From Labrys miyagiensis (GTDB lineage: Bacteria > Pseudomonadota > Alphaproteobacteria > Rhizobiales > Labraceae), in the NCBI RefSeq assembly GCF_030160835.1, contig NZ_BSPC01000054.1, positions 186,001 through 250,000 on the forward strand: a stretch of 64,000 nt of DNA, given 5' to 3'. Position 1 is the stretch's first letter, and each line of letters begins with the position of its first letter. Below the pieces are notes generated by a model. That model worked only from the letters and a program-made list of their open reading frames with translations. It did not search any database and was not told where the DNA came from. Below, one piece after another: positions 1 to 8,997 of the stretch. The position numbers were made by a program, and so were the translations under genes.

Positions 1-2
1 CG

Positions 3-116
3 GTCAGCAAGTCGGCGTCGGCATTCACCACCGCCATGCTGGCATGGGAGGGTCGGACCGTCGGCTGCCTCGACGAGACCTCGGTGCTGGACATGCTGGA
101 TCGGAGCCTTGCATGA
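3..116 (+). CDS. CheW-like chemotaxis coupling protein, C-terminal part
   Basis: Only the last 37 codons are inside the window; the reading frame is open from the left edge. The visible tail (AMLAWEGRTVGCLDE, then MLDRSLA) resembles the C-terminus of CheW-domain adaptors that dock CheA to a chemoreceptor. The stop codon overlaps the start of the CheA-like gene (ATGA), so the two are translationally coupled. In the Pseudomonas wsp operon the gene directly before wspE is the CheW homologue wspD, so this is probably its counterpart. Too little is visible to assign the symbol. Confidence 0.6.
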   Translation, partial: VSKSASAFTTAMLAWEGRTVGCLDETSVLDMLDRSLA

Positions 117-2383
117 GCGGGGAGGATTTCAGCCAGTTCTCGATGCTCGACCTGTTTCGAGCCGAACTCGAGACGCAATCCCATGCCCTGACGACCGGCC
201 TTCTGGCGCTCGAGCGCAATCCGAGCGCGGCCGATCACCTCGAAGCCTGCATGCGCTCCGCGCATTCTCTGAAAGGCGCCGCGCGCATCATCAATTTCAT
301 GCCCGCGGTCGCGGTGACGCATGCCATGGAGGAATGCTTCGTCGCGGCCCAGCGCGGGCAGATCCGACTGGGACGAGGCCATATCGATATCCTCTTGAAA
401 GGGGTCGACCTGCTCGCTTCGCTCGCATCGCAGTCGGAACTGGACACCGACGAAGACGCGCCTGAGATCACTGATTTTGTCGATGCCCTGGAGCAGGCCT
501 CGGCGCCCGCACGGACGGAGGTAGCCACGCCTGTTCTGGCGGCGCAGCCTTCGCGCGCCCTTGCTTCGGCAAGACCGGAGCCGGCACGCCCGGAGCCTGT
601 CGAAGCCGGCATTCCGGCTTCCGGCAGCGCGGGGCCGGATCGCATCGTCAGGCTGACGGCAGGCAGTCTCAACCGGCTGCTCGGGCTCGCCGGTGAGGCC
701 TTGATCGAGGCGAGGCGCTTGCGGCCATTCGCCGACAGTCTTGTCCGGCTGAAGCGGCTGCAATCGGATCTCGGCAAGGCATTCGACTCCCTCAACCTCG
801 GCCTGGAGCAGGCCACAGACAGCGAACAGGCCCTGCCGGCGCTTGCCAATGCGAAGCAAAAGCTCGTGACCATGCAGGAATTCCTGGCAAAGCGTCTCGA
901 AGAGCTGGATTCGATCGACAGGCGCGTAACCGACCTTGCCAACAGGCTCTACGACGAGACGCTAGCCAGCCGCATGCGGCCCTTCGAGGACGGCGTCAAA
1001 CAATATTCGCGCATGGTCCGCGATCTCGGCATGGCTCTGGGCAAGATGGTTCGACTGGAGATCGTCGGCGGCTCGACCACCATCGACAGCGATATCCTGG
1101 AACAGCTCGATGCACCGCTCGGGCATTTGTTGCGCAATGCCGTGGATCACGGGATCGAGACATTGGTCGAACGCCTGGCAACCGGCAAGCCCGAAGAAGC
1201 CTGCATTCGGCTCGAGGCCCGGCACAGTGCAGGTCGCTTGCAGGTCATCGCCTCCGACGACGGCAGGGGCATCGATCTCTCCGCCCTGCGGGACCGGATT
1301 GTTTCCCGGCAGCTTGCAAGCCGGGAGTCCGTCACCAGCCTCAGTGAAGAGGAGCTTCTGGAATTTCTTTTCCTGCCCGGCTTCTCCCTCAAGGCAGAGG
1401 TGAGCGATATTTCAGGGCGCGGCGTCGGGCTCGACGCGGTCAGGGCCATGGCCAGGCAGGTCGGCGGTTTCGTCAGCCTCACTTCGAAGCTGGGCATCGG
1501 AAGCAGCTTCCAGCTCGAGTTGCCGCTGACGCGGTCGGTGGCGCGCACCCTGCTCGTCGAGATCGACGGGGAGCCCTATGCCTTTCCGCTTGTCGGCATC
1601 GTGCGCGCGCTGAATGTGCCGCGCGAGAGTGTCGAACTGGTCGAGGGCCGTCCCCACTTCCGCTTCGAGGAGCGACAGATCGGCCTGATCACCGCGCATG
1701 AGGTGCTGGAACGCACCGAATGGCAACCGGAGGGAAGCGAGCTTTCCGTCATTCTCATTGGCGAACGCGACGAGATCTATGGCGTGATCGTCGATCGTTT
1801 CGTTGGCGAGCGGGAACTCGTCATACGGCCTCTGGACCCCCGTCTCGCCAAGGTCAGGGATATCAGCGCAGCGGCGCTGATGGATGATGGCTCGCCCGTG
1901 CTTATCATCGATGTCGAGGACCTTCTTCGTTCCATCGAGAAGCTCGCTTCGTCCAGGCAGCTTCGCACGCTCAGCCGGGCTTCGGACGACGCCGCACGCA
2001 AGCAACGCAAGCGCGTCCTGGTCGTCGATGATTCCCTTACGGTGCGCGAGCTCGAGCGCAAATTGCTCGATCAGCGCGGCTATCACGTCGAGGTCGCCGT
2101 CGACGGCATGGATGGATGGAACGCCGTGCGCTCGGATCTGTTCGATCTCGTCGTCACCGACGTCGACATGCCGCGCATGGACGGTATCGAGCTCGTGAAG
2201 CTGATCAAGAGTGACGGGCGGCTCAGCGGAGTGCCGGTGATGATCGTCTCCTACAAGGACCGGGAGGAAGATCGCCGCCGCGGTCTCGATGCCGGCGCGG
2301 ATTACTACCTGGCGAAGGGAAGCTTCCACGACGAGACGCTCATCCGCGCGGTGGCCGATCTCATCGGGGAGGCCAACGAATGA
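113..2383 (+). CDS. wspE: WspE-like hybrid chemotaxis histidine kinase (CheA with C-terminal receiver)
   Basis: A 756-residue CheA-type kinase. The N-terminal HPt domain (about 1-105) has the phosphorylated histidine in AHSLKGAA (His51). The dimerisation and HATPase region follows, with NAVDHGIE (N box), DDGRGID and GRGVGLDAV. A CheW-like domain lies around 500-640. A C-terminal receiver starts near VLVVDDS and has its acceptor aspartate in VTDVDMP (Asp683). This HPt-kinase-CheW-receiver layout matches WspE, which phosphorylates the methylesterase WspF and the cyclase WspR; genes for both follow directly. The start at 113 is chosen because it overlaps the previous stop and gives the normal HPt N-terminus; an upstream in-frame start would add unrelated residues. 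The protein is expected in the cytoplasm, bound to a receptor array. Confidence 0.9.
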   Translation: MSGEDFSQFSMLDLFRAELETQSHALTTGLLALERNPSAADHLEACMRSAHSLKGAARIINFMPAVAVTHAMEECFVAAQRGQIRLGRGHIDILLKGVDLLASLASQSELDTDEDAPEITDFVDALEQASAPARTEVATPVLAAQPSRALASARPEPARPEPVEAGIPASGSAGPDRIVRLTAGSLNRLLGLAGEALIEARRLRPFADSLVRLKRLQSDLGKAFDSLNLGLEQATDSEQALPALANAKQKLVTMQEFLAKRLEELDSIDRRVTDLANRLYDETLASRMRPFEDGVKQYSRMVRDLGMALGKMVRLEIVGGSTTIDSDILEQLDAPLGHLLRNAVDHGIETLVERLATGKPEEACIRLEARHSAGRLQVIASDDGRGIDLSALRDRIVSRQLASRESVTSLSEEELLEFLFLPGFSLKAEVSDISGRGVGLDAVRAMARQVGGFVSLTSKLGIGSSFQLELPLTRSVARTLLVEIDGEPYAFPLVGIVRALNVPRESVELVEGRPHFRFEERQIGLITAHEVLERTEWQPEGSELSVILIGERDEIYGVIVDRFVGERELVIRPLDPRLAKVRDISAAALMDDGSPVLIIDVEDLLRSIEKLASSRQLRTLSRASDDAARKQRKRVLVVDDSLTVRELERKLLDQRGYHVEVAVDGMDGWNAVRSDLFDLVVTDVDMPRMDGIELVKLIKSDGRLSGVPVMIVSYKDREEDRRRGLDAGADYYLAKGSFHDETLIRAVADLIGEANE

Positions 2384-2405
2384 CATCGCGAATGAGTATT
2401 CGATC

Positions 2406-3425
2406 ATGAGAATTGCCATCGTCAATGATCTGCCCATGGCGATCGAACTGCTCCGGCGCACGCTGTCGATCACGGCCGAGCATCAGGTCGCGTGGATCGC
2501 CACAAACGGGCGGGAGGCCGTGGAGGCCTGCGCGCTCGATCTGCCCGACCTGGTCCTGATGGATCTGACCATGCCGGAGATGGGCGGTGTCGAGGCCACG
2601 CGGCGAATCATGGCCGCAACCCCCTGCCCGATCCTCGTCGTAACAGCGAGCATCGACGCGAACATTCCCGAAGTTTACGACGCGATGGGCTATGGCGCTC
2701 TCGATGCCGTCGAGGTGCCAACGATCAGTGCCGACGGGGGAACATCGGCCCAGGCGCAGCTTTTCCTGACCAAGATCGCCAATATAGCGAGGCTCATCAA
2801 GGATAGTCCGCTGGCCGGGGGAAACGGGAAGAAGTCTGCCTCTTCCTTCTCCCTCGCCCGGCGCCTCATTGCGATCGGGGCTTCGGCCGGCGGACCTGCC
2901 GCCGTCGCCGCCGTGCTCAGCAAGCTGCCCAGGGATCTGCCGGCCGCCATCGTGGTGATCCAGCACGTCGATGCGCAGTTCGTTCCCGGCCTGGTGACAT
3001 GGCTCAGCCAGCACACGGCCCTGCCCATTCGCCCCGCAAAGGACGGCGACCGCCTGGAGACGGGCACGGTTTTCATCGCCGCGACGAACGATCATCTCGC
3101 CTTCAAATCGACGGGCGAACTGAAATACACGCCCGAGCCCTTGAACAACCTCTACCGGCCTTCGGTGGATGTGTTCTTCGAGAGCGCGGCACGGCGATGG
3201 CGCGGCGAGATCATCGCCGCCTTGCTGACCGGAATGGGACGTGACGGCGCCAGAGGGCTCAAGCTGCTGCGCGAGAAAGGGCATCTGACCATTGCCCAGG
3301 ATGCCGCGACAAGCGCCGTCTACGGGATGCCCAAGGCCGCTGCGGCGATCGAAGCCGCCGTCGAGATTCTGCCACTCGATCTCATTGCTCCCCGCCTCAT
3401 CCAGGCCTGTGGCCACCATGGTTGA
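2406..3425 (+). CDS. wspF: WspF-like chemotaxis response regulator methylesterase (CheB family)
   Basis: A 339-residue two-domain CheB protein. The N-terminal receiver has its acceptor aspartate in LVLMDLTMPEM (Asp53). The C-terminal methylesterase domain has the Ser-His-Asp triad in IGASAGGP (Ser160), QHVD (His187) and TGMGRDGARG (Asp280). CheB enzymes remove methyl groups from receptor glutamates. In Wsp systems this resets the signal, and loss of WspF locks the diguanylate cyclase on. The start at 2406 gives the standard MRIAIVND receiver N-terminus, 22 bases after the wspE stop. The stop overlaps an in-frame ATG of the next gene. Confidence 0.9.
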   Translation: MRIAIVNDLPMAIELLRRTLSITAEHQVAWIATNGREAVEACALDLPDLVLMDLTMPEMGGVEATRRIMAATPCPILVVTASIDANIPEVYDAMGYGALDAVEVPTISADGGTSAQAQLFLTKIANIARLIKDSPLAGGNGKKSASSFSLARRLIAIGASAGGPAAVAAVLSKLPRDLPAAIVVIQHVDAQFVPGLVTWLSQHTALPIRPAKDGDRLETGTVFIAATNDHLAFKSTGELKYTPEPLNNLYRPSVDVFFESAARRWRGEIIAALLTGMGRDGARGLKLLREKGHLTIAQDAATSAVYGMPKAAAAIEAAVEILPLDLIAPRLIQACGHHG

Positions 3426-3438
3426 AGGACCCTTGCCC

Positions 3439-4467
3439 ATGTCGGAAGATCCCGATCTCGATCTAGAACTCGTGCCGGCCCCTGCCGACAAATACCTGTC
3501 GATGGTCCTGCTCGTCGACGATCAGATGATGATTTGCGAAGCGGTGCGCCGCGCTCTGGCCGGCCAGCCCGAGCTCGACTTCCATTATTGCACCAATCCG
3601 CTCGACGCCATCAGGATTGCAAACGAGACCAAGCCCACGGTGATCCTGCAGGACCTTGTCATGCCCGGCATGGATGGGCTCGACCTCGTCCGCGAGTATC
3701 GGCAGAACCCGGCCACGCAGTCGGTGCCCGTCATCGTGCTTTCCGCCAAGGAGGAACCGGCCATCAAGGGCGAGGCCTTCAACGCCGGAGCCAACGACTA
3801 TCTGGTCAAGCTGCCGGATCGTATCGAACTGATCGCCCGTATCCGCTATCACACGCGCGCCTATCTCGACCATGTGCAACGCAACCAGGCCTATCGCGCC
3901 CTGCGCGAGAGCCAGCGCCAATTGATCAAGGCCAATCTCGAGCTGGAGCGCCTGACGCGTATCGACGGACTGACCTCCCTCGGCAACCGCCGCTATTTCG
4001 ACGAGTATCTCAGCCTGGAATGGATGCGTGGGCGGCGAAGGCAAACGCCCGTCTCGCTCTTGATGATCGATGTCGACAACTTCAAGCGATACAACGACTC
4101 CTACGGCCATCTTGCCGGAGACGAGGCGCTCAAGCGCGTTGCGCGGGCGATTCAGGACAGCCTGAGCCGAGCGACCGACCTGGCTGCCCGGTTCGGCGGC
4201 GAGGAATTCGTCGCAGTCCTGGTCAATGGATCAGAGACGGGAGCCAACCAGATTGCGGAGAAGATGCTCCAGGCGGTCCGCGACCTTCAGATTCCACATG
4301 GCGAGGGATGCGTGACCATCAGCATCGGCGTGGCCAACGCATTACCCGGTGAGGAAAACTCCGCCGGAGAATTGCTGCATAACGCAGACCAGGCGCTGTT
4401 TCGGGCCAAAATGAAAGGCAGGGATCAGGTCGTGTCCTATGAGTCGCTGGGCGAAAAGAAAGAATAA
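3439..4467 (+). CDS. wspR: WspR-like diguanylate cyclase (receiver-GGDEF)
   Basis: A 342-residue response regulator that should make cyclic di-GMP from two GTP. The N-terminal receiver has its acceptor aspartate in ILQDLVMPGMDG (Asp72), a phrase closely matching my recollection of Pseudomonas WspR. After a helical linker comes a GGDEF domain with an intact active site, GGEEF (253-257), and a product-inhibition I-site RATD (244-247) five residues before it. The cyclase should therefore be active and feedback-controlled. The ATG at 3439 has AAGGA about nine bases upstream; an earlier in-frame ATG at 3418 overlaps the wspF stop and is the alternative. It is the last gene of the operon visible here. 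Confidence 0.9.
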   Translation: MSEDPDLDLELVPAPADKYLSMVLLVDDQMMICEAVRRALAGQPELDFHYCTNPLDAIRIANETKPTVILQDLVMPGMDGLDLVREYRQNPATQSVPVIVLSAKEEPAIKGEAFNAGANDYLVKLPDRIELIARIRYHTRAYLDHVQRNQAYRALRESQRQLIKANLELERLTRIDGLTSLGNRRYFDEYLSLEWMRGRRRQTPVSLLMIDVDNFKRYNDSYGHLAGDEALKRVARAIQDSLSRATDLAARFGGEEFVAVLVNGSETGANQIAEKMLQAVRDLQIPHGEGCVTISIGVANALPGEENSAGELLHNADQALFRAKMKGRDQVVSYESLGEKKE

Positions 4468-4668
4468 TACCAGCGGCTCCAATTATTGGCTCACAGACGC
4501 CGGGGATGACAGGTCAACGCTTAGGGCCGTTGGTATAAGTTCTCCGACGAGCGCCGGGCGAAGATCGGACGGTTGGATTTTGCTGTTGATCGCCTCAAAG
4601 AGGGCGTTCAACCAGCCACAGGCAGGGTGACGGGCGTCGACGATGGGAGTGGATAGGAAACGCCGCTC

Positions 4669-5655
4669 CTACCAGCGCTGGTGCACATAGGGCTTGATGC
4701 AGGTGTCGTAGATCGCGCGGATCTCCGCCATCGCCTGTTGCGGGATCGCGGGAAGATCCGCCGCCTCGGCATTCGAACGAGCCTGGGCGGGATTGCGGGC
4801 CCCGGGAATGGCGACGCTGACGGCGTCGAACATCAGGATCCAGCGCAGGGCGAATTTCGCCATGGTGGTGTCATCACCCACCAGCGGACGGACCTTCTCG
4901 ACAGCCTGAAGCCCGACCTCATAGGGCACGCCCGAGAAGGTCTCGCCGACATCGAAAGCCTTGCCGCTGCGATTGAAGAGGCGATGGTCGGTGCTCTCGA
5001 ACTTCGTGTCCTTCCTGAACTTGCCGGAGAGGAGACCGCTGGCCAGCGGCACGCGGGCAATGATGGCGATGTTCTTTTCCCTCGCCTGTCGGAAGAAATG
5101 CTCGCTCGGGCGCAGGCGGAAGGCGTTGAAGATGATCTGGACGCTGACGACGCCCGGATATTCGATCGCCTTGAAGGCCTCTTCGACACGCTCCACGCTC
5201 ACGCCGTAATTGCGGATCTTGCCCTGCTTGACCAGCCGGTCGAGGCGTTCGAACACCTCCGGATGGTAATAGAGATCGGTCGGCGGGCAGTGCAACTGCA
5301 CCAGGTCGAGCACCTCGGTCTCGAGGTTCTTCAGGCTGCGATCGATCCAAGTCGCAAGGTTTTCGGCGCTGTAGCCCTCCACGGACTGCGCCGGCAGGCG
5401 GCGCCCGGCCTTGGTCGCGATGAACGGACGCTCCCCGCCGCGCTCCCGCATGACCCGGGCGATCAACTGCTCGGAATGGCCGTCGCCATAGACATCCGCG
5501 GTGTCGATGAAGGTCACGCCCGCGTCGAGAGCAGCATGCAGGGCGGCCAGGGCGTCCTCGTCATTGATCTCTCCCCAGGCCGCGCCGATCGCCCAGGCCC
5601 CGAAGCCGATTTCACTCACGCTGCGGCCCGTCCGGCCAAACTGTCTTGATCGCAT
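4669..5655 (-). CDS. Aldo/keto reductase
   Basis: A 328-residue NAD(P)H-dependent oxidoreductase of the aldo/keto reductase superfamily. The catalytic tetrad is visible: Asp51 and Tyr56 in DTADVYG, Lys82 in ATKAG and His122 in VQLHCPP. The substrate is not evident; such enzymes act on sugar aldehydes, ketoses and other carbonyls. It is transcribed away from the Liv-type importer at 5802. The shared gap carries a palindrome also seen beside a second aldo/keto reductase at 24218, so both reductases may belong to one regulon. The 200 bases between this gene and wspR show no clear gene or terminator. Confidence 0.88.
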   Translation of the reverse strand: MRSRQFGRTGRSVSEIGFGAWAIGAAWGEINDEDALAALHAALDAGVTFIDTADVYGDGHSEQLIARVMRERGGERPFIATKAGRRLPAQSVEGYSAENLATWIDRSLKNLETEVLDLVQLHCPPTDLYYHPEVFERLDRLVKQGKIRNYGVSVERVEEAFKAIEYPGVVSVQIIFNAFRLRPSEHFFRQAREKNIAIIARVPLASGLLSGKFRKDTKFESTDHRLFNRSGKAFDVGETFSGVPYEVGLQAVEKVRPLVGDDTTMAKFALRWILMFDAVSVAIPGARNPAQARSNAEAADLPAIPQQAMAEIRAIYDTCIKPYVHQRW

Positions 5656-5715
5656 CTCGCTCTATCCCAGAATTCAGCCTCTCGCGGCGGGCTTCCATGC
5701 CAGCCGGCCCCGGAC

Positions 5716-5766
5716 TTGACATCCACGGGGACGGCTATTATCAGAAAACACGGTTGTCGTACAACC
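5716..5766 (+). promoter_or_regulatory. Probable promoter and GntR-type operator before the Liv-type operon
   Basis: TTGACA at 5716-5721 and TATTAT at 5736-5741 resemble -35 and -10 boxes, although the 14-base spacing is short. Just downstream, 5752-5766 is the palindrome GGTTGT-CGT-ACAACC. Closely related 13-mers occur at 13594, 19020 and 24111, each in a regulatory gap. FadR-type GntR repressors typically bind short GT...AC palindromes, and two such regulators are encoded at 10475-12102. Which regulator binds is inference. Confidence 0.55.
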
Positions 5767-5801
5767 ATGTAAGAATGCAAAATCGGATCGGGAGGACGAT
5801 C

Positions 5802-7019
5802 GTGAGGAACCTGCTCAGGAAGGGCGCCCTTGCGGCGCTATGCTTCGGCCTGCCTCTGGCGGCCGCGTCGGCACAGGATTCGGGGAACGTGATCAAGATC
5901 GGCGTGGTCGCCGCCGAATCCGGCGCCTTCGTTTCCGCCGGCCACACCTTGCCGGCCGGCGTCAGCCTGGCCGTCGACGAAATCAACAAGGCCGGTGGCG
6001 TCAAGCTCGGTGACAAGACCTATACGCTTCAGCTGCTGAAGCGCGACGACCGCACGGATATCGCGACCGCCATCGCCGCGACGCAGGAACTGGTGCGCGA
6101 CGAGAAGGTCGCGGCGATCTTCGGTTCCGAGACGCATGACTTCACGCTGGCCATGGCGAAGATCACCCAGCCCGCCAAGGTCATCCACATTGCGGGCAAC
6201 AGCACGCTGGCCAAGATCCTCAACCCGCAATCGGTCGCTGCCGGCGGTGAGGATCACTATCTCTTCCAGTCGGAACCACAGGAGTTCCAGCGCTCCGGCT
6301 CCACCGCTCGTGGCGTCCTCAACCTGCTGACGCCGCTGGTCGGCCATCCCTTGAAGAAGTCCGTCGTCATCGTAGGCAATGACGCGACGGGCCAGTTCCT
6401 GACCTCCTACTACGTCAAGGCACTGAAAGCGGAAGGCCAGGAAGTCCCCGACATCATCTTCTATCCGCCGGATACGACGGACTTCTCGCCCTTCCTCACC
6501 CGCGCCAAGGGCCTGAACCCGGACGTGGTGCACTTCTGGTACAATGGCGACTCCACGCTCACCGCCCTGCCCCAGGCCATCGAGCTTGGAGTTGCCCCCA
6601 GCTATTTCCTGTTCGGCGTCGATCCAGGCATCTGGAAGCAGCGCGGGCTGAGCGCCGACGTTCCGGTGGCCATGAGCTGCGTACCGCTGTGCTGGGGTGA
6701 ATCTTCGAGCGACAAGGCCAAGGATTACTTCCAGCGCTACTTCGCCTCCGGCGCGCCGAAGGGCGTCACCTCCTCGGTGTCGCTGCTCTACTACGACTAT
6801 GTCCACTTCCTCGTCGATGCCTGGGAGAAGGCCGGCACGACCGATCCGGACAAGACAGTCGCCGCCATGGAGGAGCTGCATTACAAGGGTGTCGTCTCCG
6901 ATGACCTCTCCTTCAATCCCTCGCATCAGGTAACCCATGCGACGGAGGTTTGCGCCGCCGCGCCCAATGGTGACTTCAAATGCTCGATGCAGCAGCCTCC
7001 TGCCGACGCACCGCAATGA
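5802..7019 (+). CDS. Branched-chain amino acid-type ABC transporter substrate-binding protein
   Basis: A periplasmic binding protein of the Leu/Ile/Val (LivK/HAAT) family, about 405 residues. It starts with a classical signal peptide (MRNLLRKGALAALCFG, ending near AAASAQ). The mature part opens with the family pattern VIKIGVVAAESGAF and continues with VSLAVDEINKAGGV. The GTG at 5802 is preferred because GGGAGGA lies six bases upstream; an ATG at 5775 would add nine residues. It leads the operon with permeases and ATPases at 7110-10444. The real ligand is unknown, since this family also binds amides, urea and aromatic acids. A small hairpin (ATCCGCC/GGCGGAT, 7071-7085) lies in the gap before the permease and could limit read-through. 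Confidence 0.88.
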   Translation: MRNLLRKGALAALCFGLPLAAASAQDSGNVIKIGVVAAESGAFVSAGHTLPAGVSLAVDEINKAGGVKLGDKTYTLQLLKRDDRTDIATAIAATQELVRDEKVAAIFGSETHDFTLAMAKITQPAKVIHIAGNSTLAKILNPQSVAAGGEDHYLFQSEPQEFQRSGSTARGVLNLLTPLVGHPLKKSVVIVGNDATGQFLTSYYVKALKAEGQEVPDIIFYPPDTTDFSPFLTRAKGLNPDVVHFWYNGDSTLTALPQAIELGVAPSYFLFGVDPGIWKQRGLSADVPVAMSCVPLCWGESSSDKAKDYFQRYFASGAPKGVTSSVSLLYYDYVHFLVDAWEKAGTTDPDKTVAAMEELHYKGVVSDDLSFNPSHQVTHATEVCAAAPNGDFKCSMQQPPADAPQ

Positions 7020-7109
7020 TCGCCTGACATCGGGACGGGGCCGCTGCCTTCATCGAGCGCCCCGCCCTCCATCCGCCTGGCGGATAGACCAAGCAGACGG
7101 AAGACGGCC

Positions 7110-7979
7110 TTGGACATTCTGGTACAGCAACTCCTCAACGGGCTTTGCATCGCCAGCGTGATCACTCTGATCGCGGTTGGCGTGACGCTCATTTTCGGAT
7201 TGACAGGCATCATCAATTTCGCTCATGGCGAATTTCTGATGGTCGGCAGCATCATCACCTGGCTTGCGGTGAGCAATGGTCTCGTCTTTCCGCTCGCCCT
7301 GGTCCTCGCGATTCTTGCCGTGGCCTTGATGGGCCTTGTTCTCGAGCGGGCGCTGTTCCGTTTCACGCTGGAGCGGCCCACCAACGGCTTCATCGTGTCG
7401 CTCGGCCTGATCGTCGTGCTGCAGCACATCGTCATCTTCTTCTGGGATCCCAACCAGAAGAGCATCCCCCGGCCGCTCACCGGCATCTGGAATGTCGGCG
7501 GGGTCCGCATCGCCTCGGTGCGCGTCATGGTGATCCTGGTGACCATCGCCGTCGTCGCCCTGACGATCGCCATGGTCACCCGCGGCCGCTACGGCCGGGC
7601 TTTGCGCGCCAGCGTCGAGGATCGCGACACCGCCGCCCTGATGGGCATTCCCGTGCGCCGCTACATCACGGGCGTCTTCGTGCTCGGCAGTGCGCTCGCG
7701 GGCCTGGGCGGCGCCCTGCTCATCGCGCTCTTTCCCGTCACACCCTTCACCGGCGGCACCATGGTCATGAAGGGTTTCGCCGTGGCGCTGATCGGCGGCC
7801 TCGGCAATCTGACGGGCGCCGTCGTCGCCGGCCTCATCCTGGGCGTGGTGGAAGGTTTCAGCGCCGGCTACGGCCTCTCCCAATGGACCGATGCCTATTC
7901 CTTCGGCCTGATGATCCTCGTTCTGCTGTTTCGGCCGAATGGCCTCTTCGGCGGCACCAGTGGCCCGAAGATGGCCTGA
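7110..7979 (+). CDS. livH: Branched-chain amino acid-type ABC transporter permease (LivH family)
   Basis: A 289-residue inner-membrane permease of the LivH family. The N-terminus reads MDILVQQLLNGLCIASV, followed by GLTGIINFAHGEFLM, a hallmark of LivH, and several hydrophobic helices. Near the C-terminus, FAVALIGGLGNLTGAVVAGLILG is the conserved cytoplasmic-loop region that contacts the ATPases. The start is a TTG at 7110 with GGAAG a few bases upstream; no ATG gives a complete N-terminus. LivH pairs with the LivM homologue that starts five bases after its stop. Confidence 0.88.
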   Translation: MDILVQQLLNGLCIASVITLIAVGVTLIFGLTGIINFAHGEFLMVGSIITWLAVSNGLVFPLALVLAILAVALMGLVLERALFRFTLERPTNGFIVSLGLIVVLQHIVIFFWDPNQKSIPRPLTGIWNVGGVRIASVRVMVILVTIAVVALTIAMVTRGRYGRALRASVEDRDTAALMGIPVRRYITGVFVLGSALAGLGGALLIALFPVTPFTGGTMVMKGFAVALIGGLGNLTGAVVAGLILGVVEGFSAGYGLSQWTDAYSFGLMILVLLFRPNGLFGGTSGPKMA

Positions 7980-7983
7980 TACC

Positions 7984-8997
7984 ATGAAGAAATCCGTCTC
8001 GCCCCTCCGGTCGTTGCTGCCCGCCCTGATCGTGCTGGCACTGCTGGCGCTCGTGCCCTTGTTGTCCCCGAGCAATCGCCTGCTGTCGCTGGCCATCTCC
8101 GCTGGGATCAACATCGTGGCGCTCTACGGCCTCTCGGTGTTGTTCGGCCAGACAGGCATCCTCTCGATGGGCCATGCCGCGCTGGTCGGCGTCGGTGCCT
8201 ATGCAGCCGCCTTGCTGGCCCGCGACTTCGGCGTCGGCTTCTGGGTGGCCCTGCCCTTCGGCGGCCTGTTCGCGGCGGTGGCCGCCGCTATCATCGGCAT
8301 TCCCTCGCTGCGTGTCAGCGGCCACCATTTCGTGATCATGACCTTCGCCTTCGGACAGTTGCTGACCATCATACTCACCAATGGCGGCGACTATACCGGT
8401 GCGGCCACCGGCCTCGACCTGCAGTTCCCGGTAACCCTGTTCGGCCACCCCATCGACGATTTGCCCTTCTACTACACCCTGGTGTTCGCGATGGTCACCG
8501 TCAGCGCCATCGCAAGCTGGGCGATCATCAACTCGCCCTATGGCCGTACGCTGCGCGCCATCCGCGAAAACGAGAAGCTCGCCGCCTCCCTCGGCATCAA
8601 TGTCGGGCGCCACAAGATCGGCGCCTTCATCGTCAGCGGCGTGTTCGCCGGCGTCTCCGGCGTGCTGCTCGGCTACTTCCTGCGCCACATCTCGCCGATG
8701 CAGTTCGCCTCCTTCCCCAGCATCTATCTGGCGCTCATGGTGATGATCGGCGGCGCTCGCCTGCTGCTTGGGCCGATCGCCGGCGGCATCCTCGTGTCCT
8801 TCCTGCCGGAGATCATGAATCTCGATCCTGTGGAATCACGCATCCTCTATGGCGTCTGCCTGATCGCCGTCATCCTGCTCCTCCCGAACGGCGTCATCGC
8901 CGGGCTGATGGCTGGCTGGCGCGCCCTTTTCGGCCCCTCCCGCAATGGCAGCGGTGCGCCGACCGCCGCCGGACAGACTTCCGGAGCCGAGCGATGA
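7984..8997 (+). CDS. livM: Branched-chain amino acid-type ABC transporter permease (LivM family)
   Basis: A 337-residue polytopic permease of the LivM family. It has the family phrase LFGQTGILSMGHAALVGVGAYAAA, then a loop LRAIRENEKLAASLGINV that is the conserved ATPase-contacting region, and helices throughout. The ATG at 7984 begins MKKSVSPLRSLLPAL. It lies directly behind livH and its stop overlaps the start of livG, so the transporter genes form one transcription unit. The polar C-terminal tail of about 20 residues (from SRNGSG) is not part of the membrane fold. Confidence 0.88.
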   Translation: MKKSVSPLRSLLPALIVLALLALVPLLSPSNRLLSLAISAGINIVALYGLSVLFGQTGILSMGHAALVGVGAYAAALLARDFGVGFWVALPFGGLFAAVAAAIIGIPSLRVSGHHFVIMTFAFGQLLTIILTNGGDYTGAATGLDLQFPVTLFGHPIDDLPFYYTLVFAMVTVSAIASWAIINSPYGRTLRAIRENEKLAASLGINVGRHKIGAFIVSGVFAGVSGVLLGYFLRHISPMQFASFPSIYLALMVMIGGARLLLGPIAGGILVSFLPEIMNLDPVESRILYGVCLIAVILLLPNGVIAGLMAGWRALFGPSRNGSGAPTAAGQTSGAER

